Shown one piece after another: positions 38,886 to 51,596 of a stretch of 64,000 nucleotides of DNA. How positions within the stretch are numbered: the first letter of the stretch is position 1; every line of letters starts with the position of its first letter. The position numbers and the translations under genes are program-made. Source of the stretch: Ustulina deusta (taxonomy: Eukaryota > Ascomycota > Sordariomycetes > Xylariales > Xylariaceae); NCBI GenBank assembly GCA_023159155.1, contig JAJNNX010000021.1, positions 62,001 through 126,000 on the forward strand, in the 5' to 3' direction. The notes below the pieces were generated by a model. The model saw only the letters and a list, made by a program, of their open reading frames with translations. It made no database searches and was not told the origin of the DNA.

Positions 38886-41267
38886 GATTGTGACTTATAT
38901 AATTCTAACAGACGGCTTCCCCGAATTCTTTGGTATCCGTCGCCCACTCCTCCTCTTCGGAGCGACGAAATGAGAAAACGTGCAACTTTATACTTCTCGA
39001 GTCGTGCTTCATCTTGGCTTAACTAAACCGAATCTGGACTCTCGACTCGATTTCAACACGATGGCAGTTCTGTGATCAATAAGCGAACACGAGTTGTCAT
39101 CCTTGGCGTGCTGCGCTCTCGACCTGGGCTAAACAGCCGCTCATGAATATACGCAATCCTGACTGGCTGGCTGGGCGGAGCGGTCAACACGGGAAGTGCA
39201 GAATGAAGCTCCCCGCGATGCAGCCCATCACTGCGAAGCCGGGGAAGTATAGTACGCAAGTATTAGGCTAAACTGCATACCAGCATGTAAAGCTCTCGCC
39301 CTGTCTGTCTGGAGCTATCGCTGAGCGGGATACGACGAAACGTTGCCGTCCCCGGAACGGCGAACATCTCGTATTCCTCGTAGGGCACAGCGAAATCACT
39401 GTACTAAGTAGGGATGTAGTTAGCCTGCTGGCAACCCAAACAAAAACAACATCTTGGCAGAGGGCTCACCAAGTATCTAGATTATGTAATATTTTTCGAC
39501 AGCTTCGATGTTCAGCTCCGGTGGGCGACTGATGAGTTCGTGTGTATAATCGTGCCATGCCTGGATAGATGGAGAGCCTAGTGTAGGTTCATGCCATGTC
39601 TGTCATACCCATTTTTTTGTCCAATCAGGATTCCAAAGGCCATATCGATATAGAAAACCAGGAAGGCAGCCGCCTTTGTACCCTTGAGTCTTGACTTTTA
39701 CGATCTGTTGCGATTTGCTGCAGCAATCACATCACGCCAATGAATCAATTTTGTATTGGAACTTGGAAGCTTGGCACGGTTAGGGAGTACCTAGAGTAGG
39801 CACTAAACATTGAAGTACCGGTCGACTACTCAATCTGCTTACGTAGATATACTGTTGAATCCGATAATATGCTCTATGCATCAATACCGTGTGTTCGGTA
39901 TAGCGGTTTCCAAATTGTTTCCCGTCGCGGCCAACTCCGCCATTTTTATCTTCCCTTTGCATTCTCGTGATTCTAGCAAATCGGCTGATGGACGACCCAA
40001 ACAGCCAGAGCAAGCCAACAGTCACCTCGAAAGCGTGCGGGTTTGCGTGGAGACGTGACTACGCCATGACACCGTCGGGATCCTTCGTCAAACGCTCCAC
40101 GCTAGCCATCACATGCCCAGGCTTGTGGCGCTCACGATTCACCCCCGCTAACGACCGCGACACCTATTTTTCCCCATCATGTACATGTAGACAGGTAGGT
40201 CTCTGGTTAATCGCCGTGCTGATTTGCGGCGTCTGCCAATGAGCACAGGTTCGGCATCGGCCCTCATCGAGCTTGGGGCATTATTGCCGCAAGTATGACG
40301 CCGTATGCTCACGGATTCTGAGCGTCGCCCTTAAAGCCACGAATCGTCTTGTTGCTCAAGTGGGCACGCATCTCCAACGACCATCACACTCGGTCCATCT
40401 TAAGTACAGAACATAGTCAGCCCGGGTTATCAAGTGGTGAGCCCGTATGCCGTCAACCTACGAACCACAGACAGGAGACACCACAGACAGGAGACACGGA
40501 GGACATACCTATGCTCTATGAGGTCATGCGGGGGAGGGAAAGCGGGTCACTTGTCTTGTCCCTCTGATTCCCGACGAATTGCTCGGGTCATGGTGGAGAT
40601 GGCCATGGAGCTGGGCTTAGGCGCTCTCCCTGCTAGGCAACTTCAACAATACCAAGTGGCACACGGATGAAAGAGAGAGGGAGATGACTGTTACTCACCA
40701 AGCGGAGGCAGCCAGAAAGAAGCCTAAAATATCCCAACGGACCCAATGCTCTGTTGGCATCACACCACCCGGCTACCTACTTACATGTAAGCATCTCTGC
40801 TACCTAGGGCCAGCTTGGTAGTCATTCGTTGCACCGCCCACCACTAGACTTGCTAGAGCCGTCTTGACGCGAGTCCAGGTGGGAGTACCGTTCTACTGGA
40901 TAGCCAGGTCATAAGGTGGGTAGGTTCGAGTTCTCTCAGCGCTGTTTGGTTTTTCGCCTTGTGCCTTATCTGTGGGAGGCCCCCCCCTCTGCCCCCCCTT
41001 CCGGCAGATCGGCGCACACGCTTCTGCACAAGCTACGTCGAAGTGCAGCTCTCCTGCATCTGACGAGACCCTGTTCGCCGTTATTGGTGCAGCAAATCAT
41101 CTGCCATTACCGGGCACCCCGGTTGGACTTGCGTAACTATGTTTTATAAGTAAATATTTTTGGCCACCTCTCATGACATTTTACATATAGTGACGGTCAC
41201 ATCAATAGTCTCAGCTTTCTCCCAAGAGCTGTCTATCCAAACTCCGAACACTCCCTAATTCTATACC
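38886..41267. other. 2.4-kb intergenic region
   Basis: No gene I can support. GAATTATATAAGTC on the minus strand, about 10-25 bp before the cysteine-rich gene's start codon, is TATA-like but very close. A 16-bp tandem duplication (CCACAGACAGGAGACA) lies at 40465-40496. A tRNA B-box-like GGTTCGAGTTC at 40924-40934 has no cloverleaf around it. The last few hundred bases probably carry the promoter of the Arg/Ser-rich gene. The small frames here look random. Confidence 0.45.
40465..40496. repeat. 16-bp tandem duplication
   Basis: CCACAGACAGGAGACA occurs twice head to tail without mismatch. Confidence 0.8.
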
Positions 41268-42410
41268 ATGGCGTCTCGATCGAGCAGACATCATGGTCGT
41301 TATGACGACCCATACACATTCGACGATCCCTATCTTCACTCACCACCCACAGCTCACAACCAGCCGGCTTATGAATACATAGGCACCGACGAACCTGTCT
41401 CCCCCCGCCTCGGCTCGCCGTCTCGCCGCACATTCTCGCCAGACCGCGATCGTCCGCGGCGACATGCTCGCACAACCAGTCCTCCACGACACTCTAGACG
41501 TGATGGAACATATACCCCGCCATCTCATATGTCGCGACATTCCTCGCCGCCCCGTCCGAAAGATAAAAACCGAGACCGAGCGCGCGACGTCAAAAAGCAG
41601 TCCAAGGGGAAGCACTTTTACGAGGGCTTCGCTGACCAGAATCCGAAATTACAACACTATGGCAAACAAGGCCTGGGTTGGCTTGGCGAAGTTGCCGCGG
41701 CCTATGCTACCGCGCAAGCTGGCAAAGACGCTCATGATAGCAGGCCAACCCGGTCACTCGACCGCGACGACCGACATGATCGATCCCGGCAGCACCACAG
41801 ACGACATGCCTCCAGTCCTTCGTTATCTCCATCGCCACCCCGGAGGCGACGTTCCACCCGCCATGGCGATCGAGACCGATCTCGCCACCGTGAGCAGGAC
41901 CGTCGGCGCCGACACAGCCCCTCGCCGCCGCCGCCGCCGCTCAGCCGAGACCCAGACTCCTACCTCGCCTCTCGACATTCCTCAGACAGAGACAGAGACC
42001 GAGGCCGAGACCAGGACCGGGACCGCGATCGTGGCCGCGACCGGAGACATCACCACCGCCGACATTCGCCCTCTCGATCTCCCTCACGCCGCTCCCGTCA
42101 TCGTAATAGCACAGCGCCGCCGACGAACCCCGCAGTCGATCGATGGCAGATGGCAGCGCGTGCGGCGTTGGAAGCGGGCGGGTTGACGGCGTTCAGGTTG
42201 CGTAAGCAGCCGGGGAGTTGGACGGGCGACAAAGCGGCCAAAATAGCTACCGCCGCTATAGGCGCCGCCGCTATGGACGCGTTTATGGATAAAGATCCCC
42301 GGGGGTCCAGGGGCGGCGTGAAAGGCATGGCGGAGAGTGCCATTAGTGGCTTGATTGCGTCGCAGATCATGGGGAAGGGATCCAAGCGGAAGGGACGCGG
42401 ACTTTTCTGA
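41268..42410 (+). CDS. Arg/Ser/Asp-rich low-complexity protein
   Basis: One exon, 380 residues. Residues ~50-290 are dominated by Arg, Ser, Asp, Pro and His (SPDRDRPRRHARTTSPPRHS, DRDRDRGRDQDRDRDRGRD) and resemble SR/RD-rich nuclear proteins. Two ordered islands stand out: GLGWLGEVAAAYATAQAG near 135, and the C-terminal ~90 residues (RWQMAARAALEAGG, TGDKAAKIATAAIGAAAMDAFMD, GMAESAISGLIASQIMGKG). The second has the small-residue spacing of glycine-zipper-like helices. Similar architecture occurs in poorly characterised fungal proteins; I assign no function. Basic clusters suggest the nucleus or RNA binding, but this is inference. The two other forward frames also stay open for long stretches because of the repetitive codons, but only this one has the ordered C-terminus and a normal stop. 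Confidence 0.7.
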   Translation: MASRSSRHHGRYDDPYTFDDPYLHSPPTAHNQPAYEYIGTDEPVSPRLGSPSRRTFSPDRDRPRRHARTTSPPRHSRRDGTYTPPSHMSRHSSPPRPKDKNRDRARDVKKQSKGKHFYEGFADQNPKLQHYGKQGLGWLGEVAAAYATAQAGKDAHDSRPTRSLDRDDRHDRSRQHHRRHASSPSLSPSPPRRRRSTRHGDRDRSRHREQDRRRRHSPSPPPPPLSRDPDSYLASRHSSDRDRDRGRDQDRDRDRGRDRRHHHRRHSPSRSPSRRSRHRNSTAPPTNPAVDRWQMAARAALEAGGLTAFRLRKQPGSWTGDKAAKIATAAIGAAAMDAFMDKDPRGSRGGVKGMAESAISGLIASQIMGKGSKRKGRGLF

Positions 42411-44452
42411 AGGATAGTTGTTTGATCGGATCCCTCGACCGTGAGGATCTTTCTTCCCCTCCCCTGCTCTTTCTCCCCTCCTCTGGGCTTCTACCTTTCT
42501 CTTCCACTGTAATTTTGTTTTCTCTGTTCCGGTTTTGTGGGAATTTATCTGGCATACACTGGATTGGCATTCTTTACGGCTGGACATGACAACGCAAAGA
42601 TTGTACTTTTCATACACTCGGGGTTGATCAACCTGGGATGGGGACTAGGGTTTGGAATGAATAACGACACAGAAAGACGACGATGACAGGCACGAGCAAT
42701 ATAGATGGGGTTATGACAGGGTATTTGTGGTAATTAGTTTCCGGTTGCCCGTATCATTTGTTGATAGGGGTATGGGATGGCTGACAACTTCATGACTCAA
42801 CTATACGCTCGGATTAGATAGACAGGGCACTCTGTATTCCTTGGAGAAGCATTAGAATATGCATGGTGTTAGAGGTAGAAAAAACTAGTTAACTACTCTA
42901 TTATAACGTTGAATATTACCATCGAAATTTCCTCCGAACTCTTCTACTTCAGGATTTTGCCTTCTTCTCTGCAAGTATCTTTTCAAACTTTAGGCCCCCC
43001 CAGCAGTTAATCCCACGATGTCCACAGTTTCCACTCAGCTACAGCGGTATTTCCGCAACGACCACACCCAAGGAGCCGCCCCCCGCTCCGAAAGCGCGTC
43101 CCGCCAAATTGGCGGATCCAGATCCTCAGGACCGCTATCTCACACGAGATACGGTTTCCGCCGACTGCCCCTTTCCCCACGAGAATAACAGCCTTAGCTA
43201 AGTGAAGTTGCTTTCGGCGAATGTTAATAGGACCGACCTGCTGGGATTCTCCAGATAGGCGAGGGTCTTTGCTCACTTACCTAAGGTCCCGAAACAACGA
43301 CAGAGACATCCAGCCACTCAATCGTCCGCGAAACCCTCGTCGTCGCTGAATCCGCGTGGGACATCCCTCCCCTCCCATCTGCCGTCCACAACCCCGGAAG
43401 ACGGATTTCCCGTCCGTCCTGGTCCTTGTCGCGGGGGCGAGTACGTATTTAACCCGGGGACTCGGATGTGAAAGTTCGGCTAGCTAGCGTGTGTCCTTAG
43501 GTAGGTAGGTAGGTAGGTAGGTAGGTAGAGCGAGGCAAGGTGGTGATGCACCGTGTGCATTGGAGACACACTTCATAGACTTCCCAGGAAATCCTTAGTT
43601 GAGTGGCGCCCCTGCGCTAGCAAGTATACATCGACCTCTATGACTTCTGCATCATCAACTAGGAGGTATGTACTACCACTTTGTTCCCCCCCCCCAACCA
43701 TTTATTCGCGATTGCCAGCCATTTCCATACCTAAAATGTTGTTCTTTATCCTTTGTTGGTGGGGCCAGCGAAAGGCTTGTGCTACTAGGTAGTTACGAAG
43801 CTCCTATTTCGGACAATGGATGTGCCATGATCGGAATTCGTTCGGACTTCAAGATGCAACGAGCGTGGAGTGTCCGGTTTTGTCTAACCTTCGTGAAAGT
43901 CTGTGAGAGATTTTCACGACGCGTTGTTGAAAAAACTACCGATACTTAAATTTACAGTTCTGAGGGTGGCAACAGGGCATTCCGTAGTTTTCACCAATGC
44001 TCTGGATGTATTCCCATATGCGCCGGCGGTGTCGCCGATAGACACTCATTATGAACCGCGGACGAACGACGGCGCTTGGTCTCGTGAAAATCTTTTTTAT
44101 TCCGAATCCGAGAAAGACTCACTCTATATGTTTCCGAAAGCTTTATAATTTCAATCCAGCCGCGTCATTGAGACAGACAACAAACTCTAAGTAGCTCACT
44201 CCATCATTCTATGACAAGGGTATGAGATTCCGACTAGAAAGCGAGCCAAGTATGCGAGGAGTAGCTGCGACTCCGGAATATTACAACAATTTTCCTTTGC
44301 CAAAGGTATGCACCACCAAGCCTACCGACGAGTTCTCCTCAATTCGCTTTCTCTGTTATCCTTGTTGTTGTTGTTGTCGTTGTATTAGTTGTTTTCTGAT
44401 GCAATATTATGGATGCTACGATAAAAGTCAGCTGAGGTCCTTGCACGCCTAG
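42411..44452. other. 2-kb intergenic region with GTAG microsatellite
   Basis: It lies between the Arg/Ser-rich gene and the 3' end of the ADE4-type gene. A perfect (GTAG)7 repeat sits at 43501-43528. Small frames exist (for example 43018-43188 +, 56 codons; 43007-43276 -, 89 codons; 43903-44148 +, 81 codons), but none resembles a family or shows splice context. A CAA/GTT-rich stretch near 44363-44390 lies just downstream of the ADE4 stop. Confidence 0.45.
43501..43528. repeat. (GTAG)7 microsatellite
   Basis: Seven perfect GTAG units in a row. Confidence 0.95.
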
Positions 44453-47314
44453 TTAGACAGGATAAGCCAACCTGATATCTTCGCGGTTCTCCGGGGTACG
44501 GGGCGCATTGGAGGCTGATAGCAAAGCCGCAGGGTCCGCATTTCTTGATAGTGAATTGATCGGGACTTGAAGTGTGAAGAGTTTATTCACTTCTTGTCCG
44601 TTCACTGGATTGCTGTTGCCCGTAATAGCTCCCAGAGGCAGCCCTCCCGCATCAAGCGACCTCCTCTTGTGTCTTATCTCGGCGAGATGCTCGAAGTAAC
44701 CTTCTGGGACGGCTGTCTGGTACTTGCCGCAGAACACACCGACCTCGAACTCTTTAACGCCACCATTTGGAGCGGCTTCAGCACATGCTTGCTTCAGATC
44801 ATGAAGGTCTTGATAGATTAGATCATCTGCGCCAATCAATTGTGCAATGTCCTCTCGAGTCTAATGATATTGAAGATCAGTACATTGGAGTCTTGAGAAT
44901 TTTCTCATCGAGCGTATTGGTGGTATAAGCGGGGTATTCGGGTCGGAGCTCACCTTCTCGTGTGCAATCATCTCATGGGGTGATGCAAGGTCAATACCAT
45001 ACTACACGTTATCAGTATCGGAGGACTAAAAAGGAGGAAGAGTTACATACGATGTGAGGGAAAAGCAGAGGTGGCGCACAGCTAGCAAAGTAAACCTTTA
45101 CAGCGCCAGCCTCTCGAGCCATATTAACGATCTCTTTTGATGTGGTCCCGCGCACTACAAATGAATTGATTAGCCTGTGACCGACAACTTTGGACCTGCG
45201 CTGTAAATGCCCCAAAACTCACCTATAGAATCGTCCACAAGACAGACCGTCCGCCCCTTAAACTCGGAGTCGATAGCGGATAGTTTGCGGCGAACACTCT
45301 TTTGTCGGAGCTTCTGACCCGGTAGGATAAACGTACGGAATACATATCTGATGGCCCCGTAAGTAAATGTTCGCAATACATACTGAACGTACGAACCTGT
45401 TCTTGACGAAAGCATTTGAGAGTGGGATTTTCAGCCGTTCCGATACGACCGCAGCAGCTGTATTGGAGGTTTCAGGTACCGGGATGATGACGTCTATTCC
45501 ACGGACTCCTTCTTCTCCGATGGTTTCACGAATCTTGTCCGCAAGTTTTAATCCCATATTTTGCCTGCTTTTGTGAATACTAATCGAGTCTGACTATGCG
45601 CGCTCAGAATTAGCATGAGAAGATATTGATCAAGGCTTCGGCCTCGTGCCTAGCAGCAAGAAGAGCCCTTGCCTGACTACATGAAAGAAGGGACTTACGA
45701 CGGAGTCAGGTCTGGCGAAATAGACATATCTATTAATTCATCGCGTAAGCATTCTATGCTCAGCAGGAGTGTTGGCAACAACATAGGGGGTATGGTGCGT
45801 GGGCGACAGTTTGGTCATGGGTCGTTCTTATGCCCCGGCTTCAGGTCGGAAGGGCGTCAAATGGAGATCAATTGCGATTTGACTTACTCGAATATATCAG
45901 GTGTATAGCTCTTCCTCTCAGTGACTTGTTTGAACTCGGCTTTCCCTCCCTTTTGGATGAACACGGCTTCGCCAGGCAGAATATCTCTATAGTCCTTGAA
46001 CCCAAGCTGGCGAAGAGCAATGCTTTCAGAGGCAAACATGTAGTCTGTTGCGCCCTTGATGGTGGCAGAAGGTCGTGTGCCGATAAGAAGCGGGCGGATT
46101 CCATTTGCGTCTCGGAAAGCCAGAACTATGACGGCGATCAGTTACTCTTCTCTTTAGACTAGGGCGTCGAACTGCGTAGAACATGTCTAGACCGCATAAC
46201 ATATCATGGCACCGGTTCCTCTCTATATGCGTCTGGGCTACTTACTGCCGAAGCCAGAAATCATGGCAGTGGCTGCCCAAGCACCCTGACACTTCTGGTA
46301 GGTTTGAGTGAGAGATCGGAAAATATCCTCGACGTTGACTCGAGCCTTGCCGGTCTCATTGAGCGCATTGGCAAAGATGTTGAGCATAAGCTCGCTGTCC
46401 GAATCCGTGTTTACATGGCGATGCGCCTCTTCATCGAGATACCGACGTAGCTCGGGAGCATTGATAAGGTTTCCGTTGTGAGCAAGGCTATAGGCACAGA
46501 AAAGTTAGCTAAAATAACGCAAGACGGTCCACAGCAGTATTCAAGCGATGAAAAAGCTGGGGTGTATTCGAAAAGGGAAGAGAGAGTTTGCATATACATA
46601 CCAGATACCGTAAGGGCTGTTACAGTAAAACGGTTGGCTTTCGGCGCTCTACAAAAAAAGGGATTATTAGAATGAGAAGTCCGTGTCCGGACAAGAGAAT
46701 AAGAACCAGAGAAGGCTAGACGAGTCACGACCAAGCCTCGAAGCTAGAAAATACAATAGCAGTTGTAATAATGTAGAGGTATCGGTAAAAGTGTTGCTCA
46801 CGGAATTAGTGCCGGCGGTGGGATACCGAAGATGAGCGATCCCCCTGGAGACAGCAAATTAGTTGATGTTGAGCTATTTCGTCGCTAAAAACGAGGGTGT
46901 TCCAGGCCGCGCGAGATGCGTCGGCGAAACAATGCTTTGTGGGCTTGGCTTGTTGAATTGGCTGCGGGACAAACAAAGAAAGACATGGAGTTCAATTCGA
47001 GGGCGACTTACATGTAGCCCGGGAGATCAATCACTCGAGCGCCATCCTGGAAGACCTTGGCGGCCATGCCGTTGCCTGTGGCGAGTTTCAGCACCTCGAC
47101 GTGCTCATCGCAGACGACGATGCGCCTTCAACGGAACGAAGAAAGGAGCGAACGAACCTTTGCATTGGTACACTCGTCCTTTGGCGCCACAGGTTGCTAT
47201 CCCGCAGGCATCTTGGCCCCGATGCTGAAGCCAGGAGAGCGACTCGAAGAGCAGATGCGACACCTCGTTGTGCGACTCGGTGTCGGCTAGGAGAAGACCT
47301 ACGACGCCACACAT
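44453..47314 (-). CDS. ADE4: Amidophosphoribosyltransferase (ADE4 type)
   Basis: It catalyses the first committed step of purine synthesis (PRPP plus glutamine to 5-phosphoribosylamine) in the cytosol. Twelve exons: 47158-47314, 47012-47075, 46802-46844, 46602-46648, 46246-46487, 45888-46125, 45699-45729, 45397-45593, 45223-45347, 45051-45154, 44954-45001 and 44453-44860. All phases close, giving 567 residues. I start at 47314 because the family needs Cys2 as N-terminal nucleophile (MCGVVGLL); an in-frame ATG 12 codons upstream would bury it. Seen: [13 protein letters not shown] (glutaminase), [18 protein letters not shown], the PRPP loop CLVDDSIVRGTT (375-386) and [13 protein letters not shown]. 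Exons of 31-64 bp (2, 3, 4, 7, 11) are easily missed. Donors GTTCGT are used twice. The C-terminal ~100 residues are less conserved. A sound housekeeping gene with no sign of damage. Confidence 0.97.
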
Positions 47315-50300
47315 GTTGTCGACGGTGTGGTGCGACTGATGGGATGTCAATCGTGGGACGGGGGGGAGGAAGGTTCGGAGTTCGAGGATCGAGGGGCGAG
47401 GAGCGAGGAGCGAGGATCGAGGTTAAGGATTCGCAATGGTTTTTGGCGACTTGATTGCACGAGAGATGGCGAGTGGGTCGGTGCAGGTAAGCTCGTCCGG
47501 CGGTCGGCCTTCGTACCGGGGGGACGACGTGGGCACGACGTGGGAGGATCAATTGGCGGCCGAGGAGCGCAGATTGGTGCCTGGAAGCAAAGAACTAGAC
47601 TCGAGGAAACATGGTTCAATGCCGGATGCGAGAAAAAAGACGACAACACATCCAATCTATACTGATCGCAAACGAGTGTTCTGGCGCAACTGACCCCGCG
47701 GTCGATGCGGAGAAAAAAAAAGGTGGGAGAGAGAGAGGACTTCGCACCGGCCTGTCCCACAGAGAGTGTCGGAGACCACCTCGAGGAGGCACCTAAGGTT
47801 AGAGACTAAGGCACCCTAATATTGGCGCATAAAGGTAGGCAGCTATCTGGAAGGCCCGCGAGTGCCGGCAAGTTTGTGATAAGAAAATTTTTGGAGGGGC
47901 CGAGATGGATTGAGTAGCCATTCCGTCGCGCATGGTGGGGCACAACCACGGTGACATAAGGTCGTAGGTAATCCTGCAGCGACGATGCCATCATCTTTCT
48001 GCAAGTGATGCGGGGAAGAGACCGATGCTGCCCTTGCCGATCCGGGTTAGTCGACACCGCTTAGGCAGCCTGTGCGCAGCCGAATTCGAGACCTACATGT
48101 GCACTAGGCCAAACCCAGAAACAAGGGACCGGTAATTATCAACTTGCATCTTTTCTTGTAACTAAGTGCTTTTGCGAGAAATATTTTGCATTCTAAATTT
48201 TGAAATAGTTATCTATTACATCGGATCATCGTGGTGGCCGACAATTAGCCCATAGGTACTAGGTAGCTATTACCTATGAGATATCTGTGACTTTTACAGA
48301 ACCGCCCTGGAGAAACATAACCGCCAGAATAGGTACCTACATCACCTACTGGAGGGACCTAGGTATTCCATGTTATCTTATCAGCTGTCTTCTCGTATCC
48401 ATATCCTGCAGGTCAATAACAGCATGTACCTAAAGTATTGAGGTACCTAGGTAGCTAGCATATGAAAGCCGGATCTAACCACTGGCAGAGAATGGCTGCG
48501 CTCGGGATCTACCTTTTCAACTCTTTCCACATGCTATAAGCAGGATAGCGGAAACTTTCATATAGGAAGCTAGCACTTCCATGCTCCGCCATCTTGTACA
48601 CTTCTACGGTCAAACTGCACGGAAAATAAGTACTCGCTCATGGAGGAAGCCCAACGGATTGAAGGACCATCAGCACACACAATGAAGACACAAGCGATGG
48701 TGCCATTCCTCATGATTCAACGCCAATAGACTTAATTACACAATCGGCACAATTTCCTGAGAATAAGTTTATCAGCGTCCGCCAACTAACACCTTGGGCT
48801 TTTTATTCTAACTTGAGCCTACTGACCCAGTGGTAGGACCGACAGTGATCACATGTGTGATCACGTGTTATGAGGCTGGCCATATTAAATACACCGTGTT
48901 GAGGCTAACATACAGCACTATTCCAGGAATAATGTGCAATGAACTTCAGAATGCGGTGAGCTCCCATTGCCCCCTGGGCTTAGATCTCAGCTGTATTAGA
49001 TGATTCTTTAAAGCCTGATAGTAACATGTACCATCCGCTCGCGGCGTGGTTCTGTTGTCAAGCGAATAACGAGAGACCAATATCCTGCTCGCCTTTTACT
49101 CTCCTCTTCTTTCTCTCTCACCTTTTCTCCAAGTTGTGCGGTCATTGCTACTAGTTACACCTTCTTTTTCGAACTCAATCTGAAAATTCGATCATTATTT
49201 CTAAGAACTTTGGACTCACATTTTTTTCAGCCCCGAAGGCCTAAGATTAATTGGGTCAATACATTACGTCTTCGAAGTCCGCAAGAACTATGACTGCCAT
49301 GGAAAATTTTCTGCTCCATAGTGAGAGTTATCGCGGGTTTCGATAATAAAGGTGGGCTTGATGGTGATGGTGGTGGTCTACCTGAAGTTTAATTCTTTAA
49401 TGAGGGCAGCGCAGCTATTGGAAAGCAATTCCACATTGGAAAGGTCAAGTTGGGAGAATATGTCGACATTGAGGTCAAGTATGGTTATAAGTTAAACTAA
49501 GAATCCACATACACGCTCCTCGGAGCCAACAGAATCCCATCTGCGTCGCCCATGACCTAACTGCCAAGCCAGATGGTAACCAGTAAGACTGGATGGGCGA
49601 CTGGGGCCGTAGGTGCGGTGGTAATACTGAGTACTACTCAAACCTCTCCCGAAGGTATAACGCCAGACTGTTTATGAATGGGCGAGGATTACGAAAATAC
49701 TTGGATAGAGATAATGGTATCTGAGTGTCTTGTAAGTTCTAACTATGCCGGGAAAGCTAGGGCTACAAATGCCGACTGACTACCTTTGCACCGCGGGACC
49801 TGTCACGGAAAAACGACGCGCCGTTAGTGCCGTCAAGGTACTAACGGTATATATAGATCCACATCTCCGCGACGGGACCTCCATTCGCTAGGTAGCACGT
49901 AATTGCATCCTATGATTCCTATTTCATAGCCACCCCCAAGAAAATTTTTTTTGGCGTCCCGACAGAAGGGGAGGTCGTACTAGAGGATCCACATGCAGAA
50001 TTTTTAAGACACTCTGCCACCAACTAATCTAAGCCTAGACAGTGTATACTGGGGCTAGTGAACTCGCCACAGAGGCTCATTGGCATGAGCATAGTCGTTA
50101 GCGACAGAGCAAGCTTCGGCCGGAGAGCTCTGCCGCAGTCCCACTTCTTTCGGCCCGGACTTTTTAGCGCTCGAACCGAGACAACTGCCCGGTGTTGGAG
50201 AAGACGATCTGGCCGCCTTGTGACAGGGCTGGCGCCACTGACGAATGCTTCAACAGCGTTCTGAACCAGTTGGTTATAAACGGTATCGCTGTTAGAAATG

Positions 50301-51596
50301 GGGCTTATGCGAACGCTATCGATTGTACATCTAGGAAGTAGGTGTGGCATTTGTGCCCTTCTTCGTGAGATTTTAAGAGAGGCTTCACGACCTGTCTGCA
50401 GTTTAACCTTGATTTCTTTCGGAATCGACGAGGATTAAGTGGTGTTTAATGTGGTTCAAGACTGACACCCATGAAAAATATATTAAAATATGACGATTAT
50501 AACTCACTATATGTGTATACTCACAAATTTTCTTCACTTTCTTGATTTAGTCAATAGCGTATAACTAGTCAATTGACCAAGAATACATATTTTCTGCACA
50601 TGTGCTTGAAGACGCCGAAATTCGCATATTCCTATCGAAGCCAGTTGTCGTGTTAATTGGGACTGTTCCTCCGGCAGCAGTACTCGCTGCACGAATAGAA
50701 TACAGAAAATAACAAGGAATCTTAGCTGTCTACGTAAGATATATCAGGTGGTTTTAGTGGCAGAATAAAGTAAAAAAAGGTCATCCGGGTTGACCGCATC
50801 AATAATTTCTGCATGCAGTTGAGATAATGCCGTCACAACATGGACTTCCATCAACGCTCCTGAGCAAACAACTGGTTACGATTAGTAAGGAAGATCAATT
50901 AAATGTATATATAATATGTTTTTAGATGGCGTTTAATTTCGTGGATAAGTGCTGAGTGGTGCCTTTGGAATCTAGAAAGTTATTAATTTGTGACAGATGT
51001 GGTAAACTCAGTTTCATACATTACTCATGACATATGTGAAACTAATCGGTTGTCTGTGCTTGATAACTATTGCAGAACCCTGGCTCTTGTTTCCTGGCCT
51101 AGATCTAGGCTGTTTCTAAGTCCCAGCTTCGCTATCGCTTGAAATGCTCCATAGAAACAACACAATGTGTTCTGCTTTTTGAGAAAAGCGTCAAGGGAAT
51201 CCCCAGAGATCGTTTGAAACAAGCGACAACTCTGCTGATTTGGGTGATTTTTGCTAGCATGCCCCTAGCAAGTGATGGGTTTGGATCTGCCATAATCCGA
51301 TCCCTTGAAGCTAATGGGAGGGAAACTGATATTAAACGCTTTGGTTGGGTTGAACGCCTCACATCCAATGAAGATTTCTCGAAGTTGAATAATAAGTAGT
51401 TGTACGCATTAATAGCACTATCCCGCAAACCTCTATTTGAACATTATTTCTTTCCTTTGTTTTTCCCTTTTTAGGATAATACAAGCTAGAAAATAAAAGT
51501 TGTCAATATCAACAAAAGGTTAATGTGATAACTTTTCAGTCTAAAATCTCCACAGCTTTCGTCTATTCATAACCTCAATAACCATTATAGTCCAAA
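47315..51596. other. 4.3-kb region: ADE4 promoter, then gene-poor sequence
   Basis: 47315-47800 is the upstream region of the ADE4-type gene and contains a CTCG-type short tandem (about 47385-47425) and a purine/pyrimidine run (about 47710-47735). From 47,800 to 51,596 I find no supported gene. Frames at 50024-50350 (-, 108 codons) and 51132-51428 (-, 98 codons) or 51139-51399 (+, 86 codons) are unassigned and may be relics. 49290-49680 holds a possible broken gene (listed separately). An 8-bp inverted repeat, CCGTTAGT/ACTAACGG, lies at about 49823-49849. The composition becomes AT-richer towards 50,460-51,050. Confidence 0.45.
49335..49680 (+). pseudogene. Possible broken gene with TAA stops
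   Basis: One forward frame reads as protein-like sequence (GFDNKGGLDGDGGGLPEV, then NEGSAAIGKQFHIGKVKLGE, then TYTLLGANRIPS) but is interrupted three times, each time by TAA. Each could have arisen from CAA by one C-to-T change in a CpA context, the dinucleotide RIP prefers. I do not recognise the family and cannot place its start or introns. Chance is possible because the fragment is short. Confidence 0.3.

Noticed and set aside
40924..40934. tRNA B-box-like GGTTCGAGTTC
   Set aside because: No matching A box, acceptor stem or cloverleaf can be drawn around it.
41464..42186. 240-codon second forward frame inside the Arg/Ser-rich gene
   Set aside because: Repetitive Arg/Ser/Asp codons keep other frames open; this one lacks the ordered C-terminus.
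43007..43276. 89-codon minus-strand ORF and the opposite 56-codon ORF at 43018
   Set aside because: Short, mutually overlapping, GC-driven frames without family match.
50024..50350. 108-codon minus-strand ORF as a gene
   Set aside because: No family resemblance, an overlapping forward frame is equally open, and there is no splice or promoter context; at best a relic.
51132..51428. Overlapping 98-codon (-) and 86-codon (+) ORFs as genes
   Set aside because: Neither reads as a recognisable domain and they contradict each other; left as intergenic.
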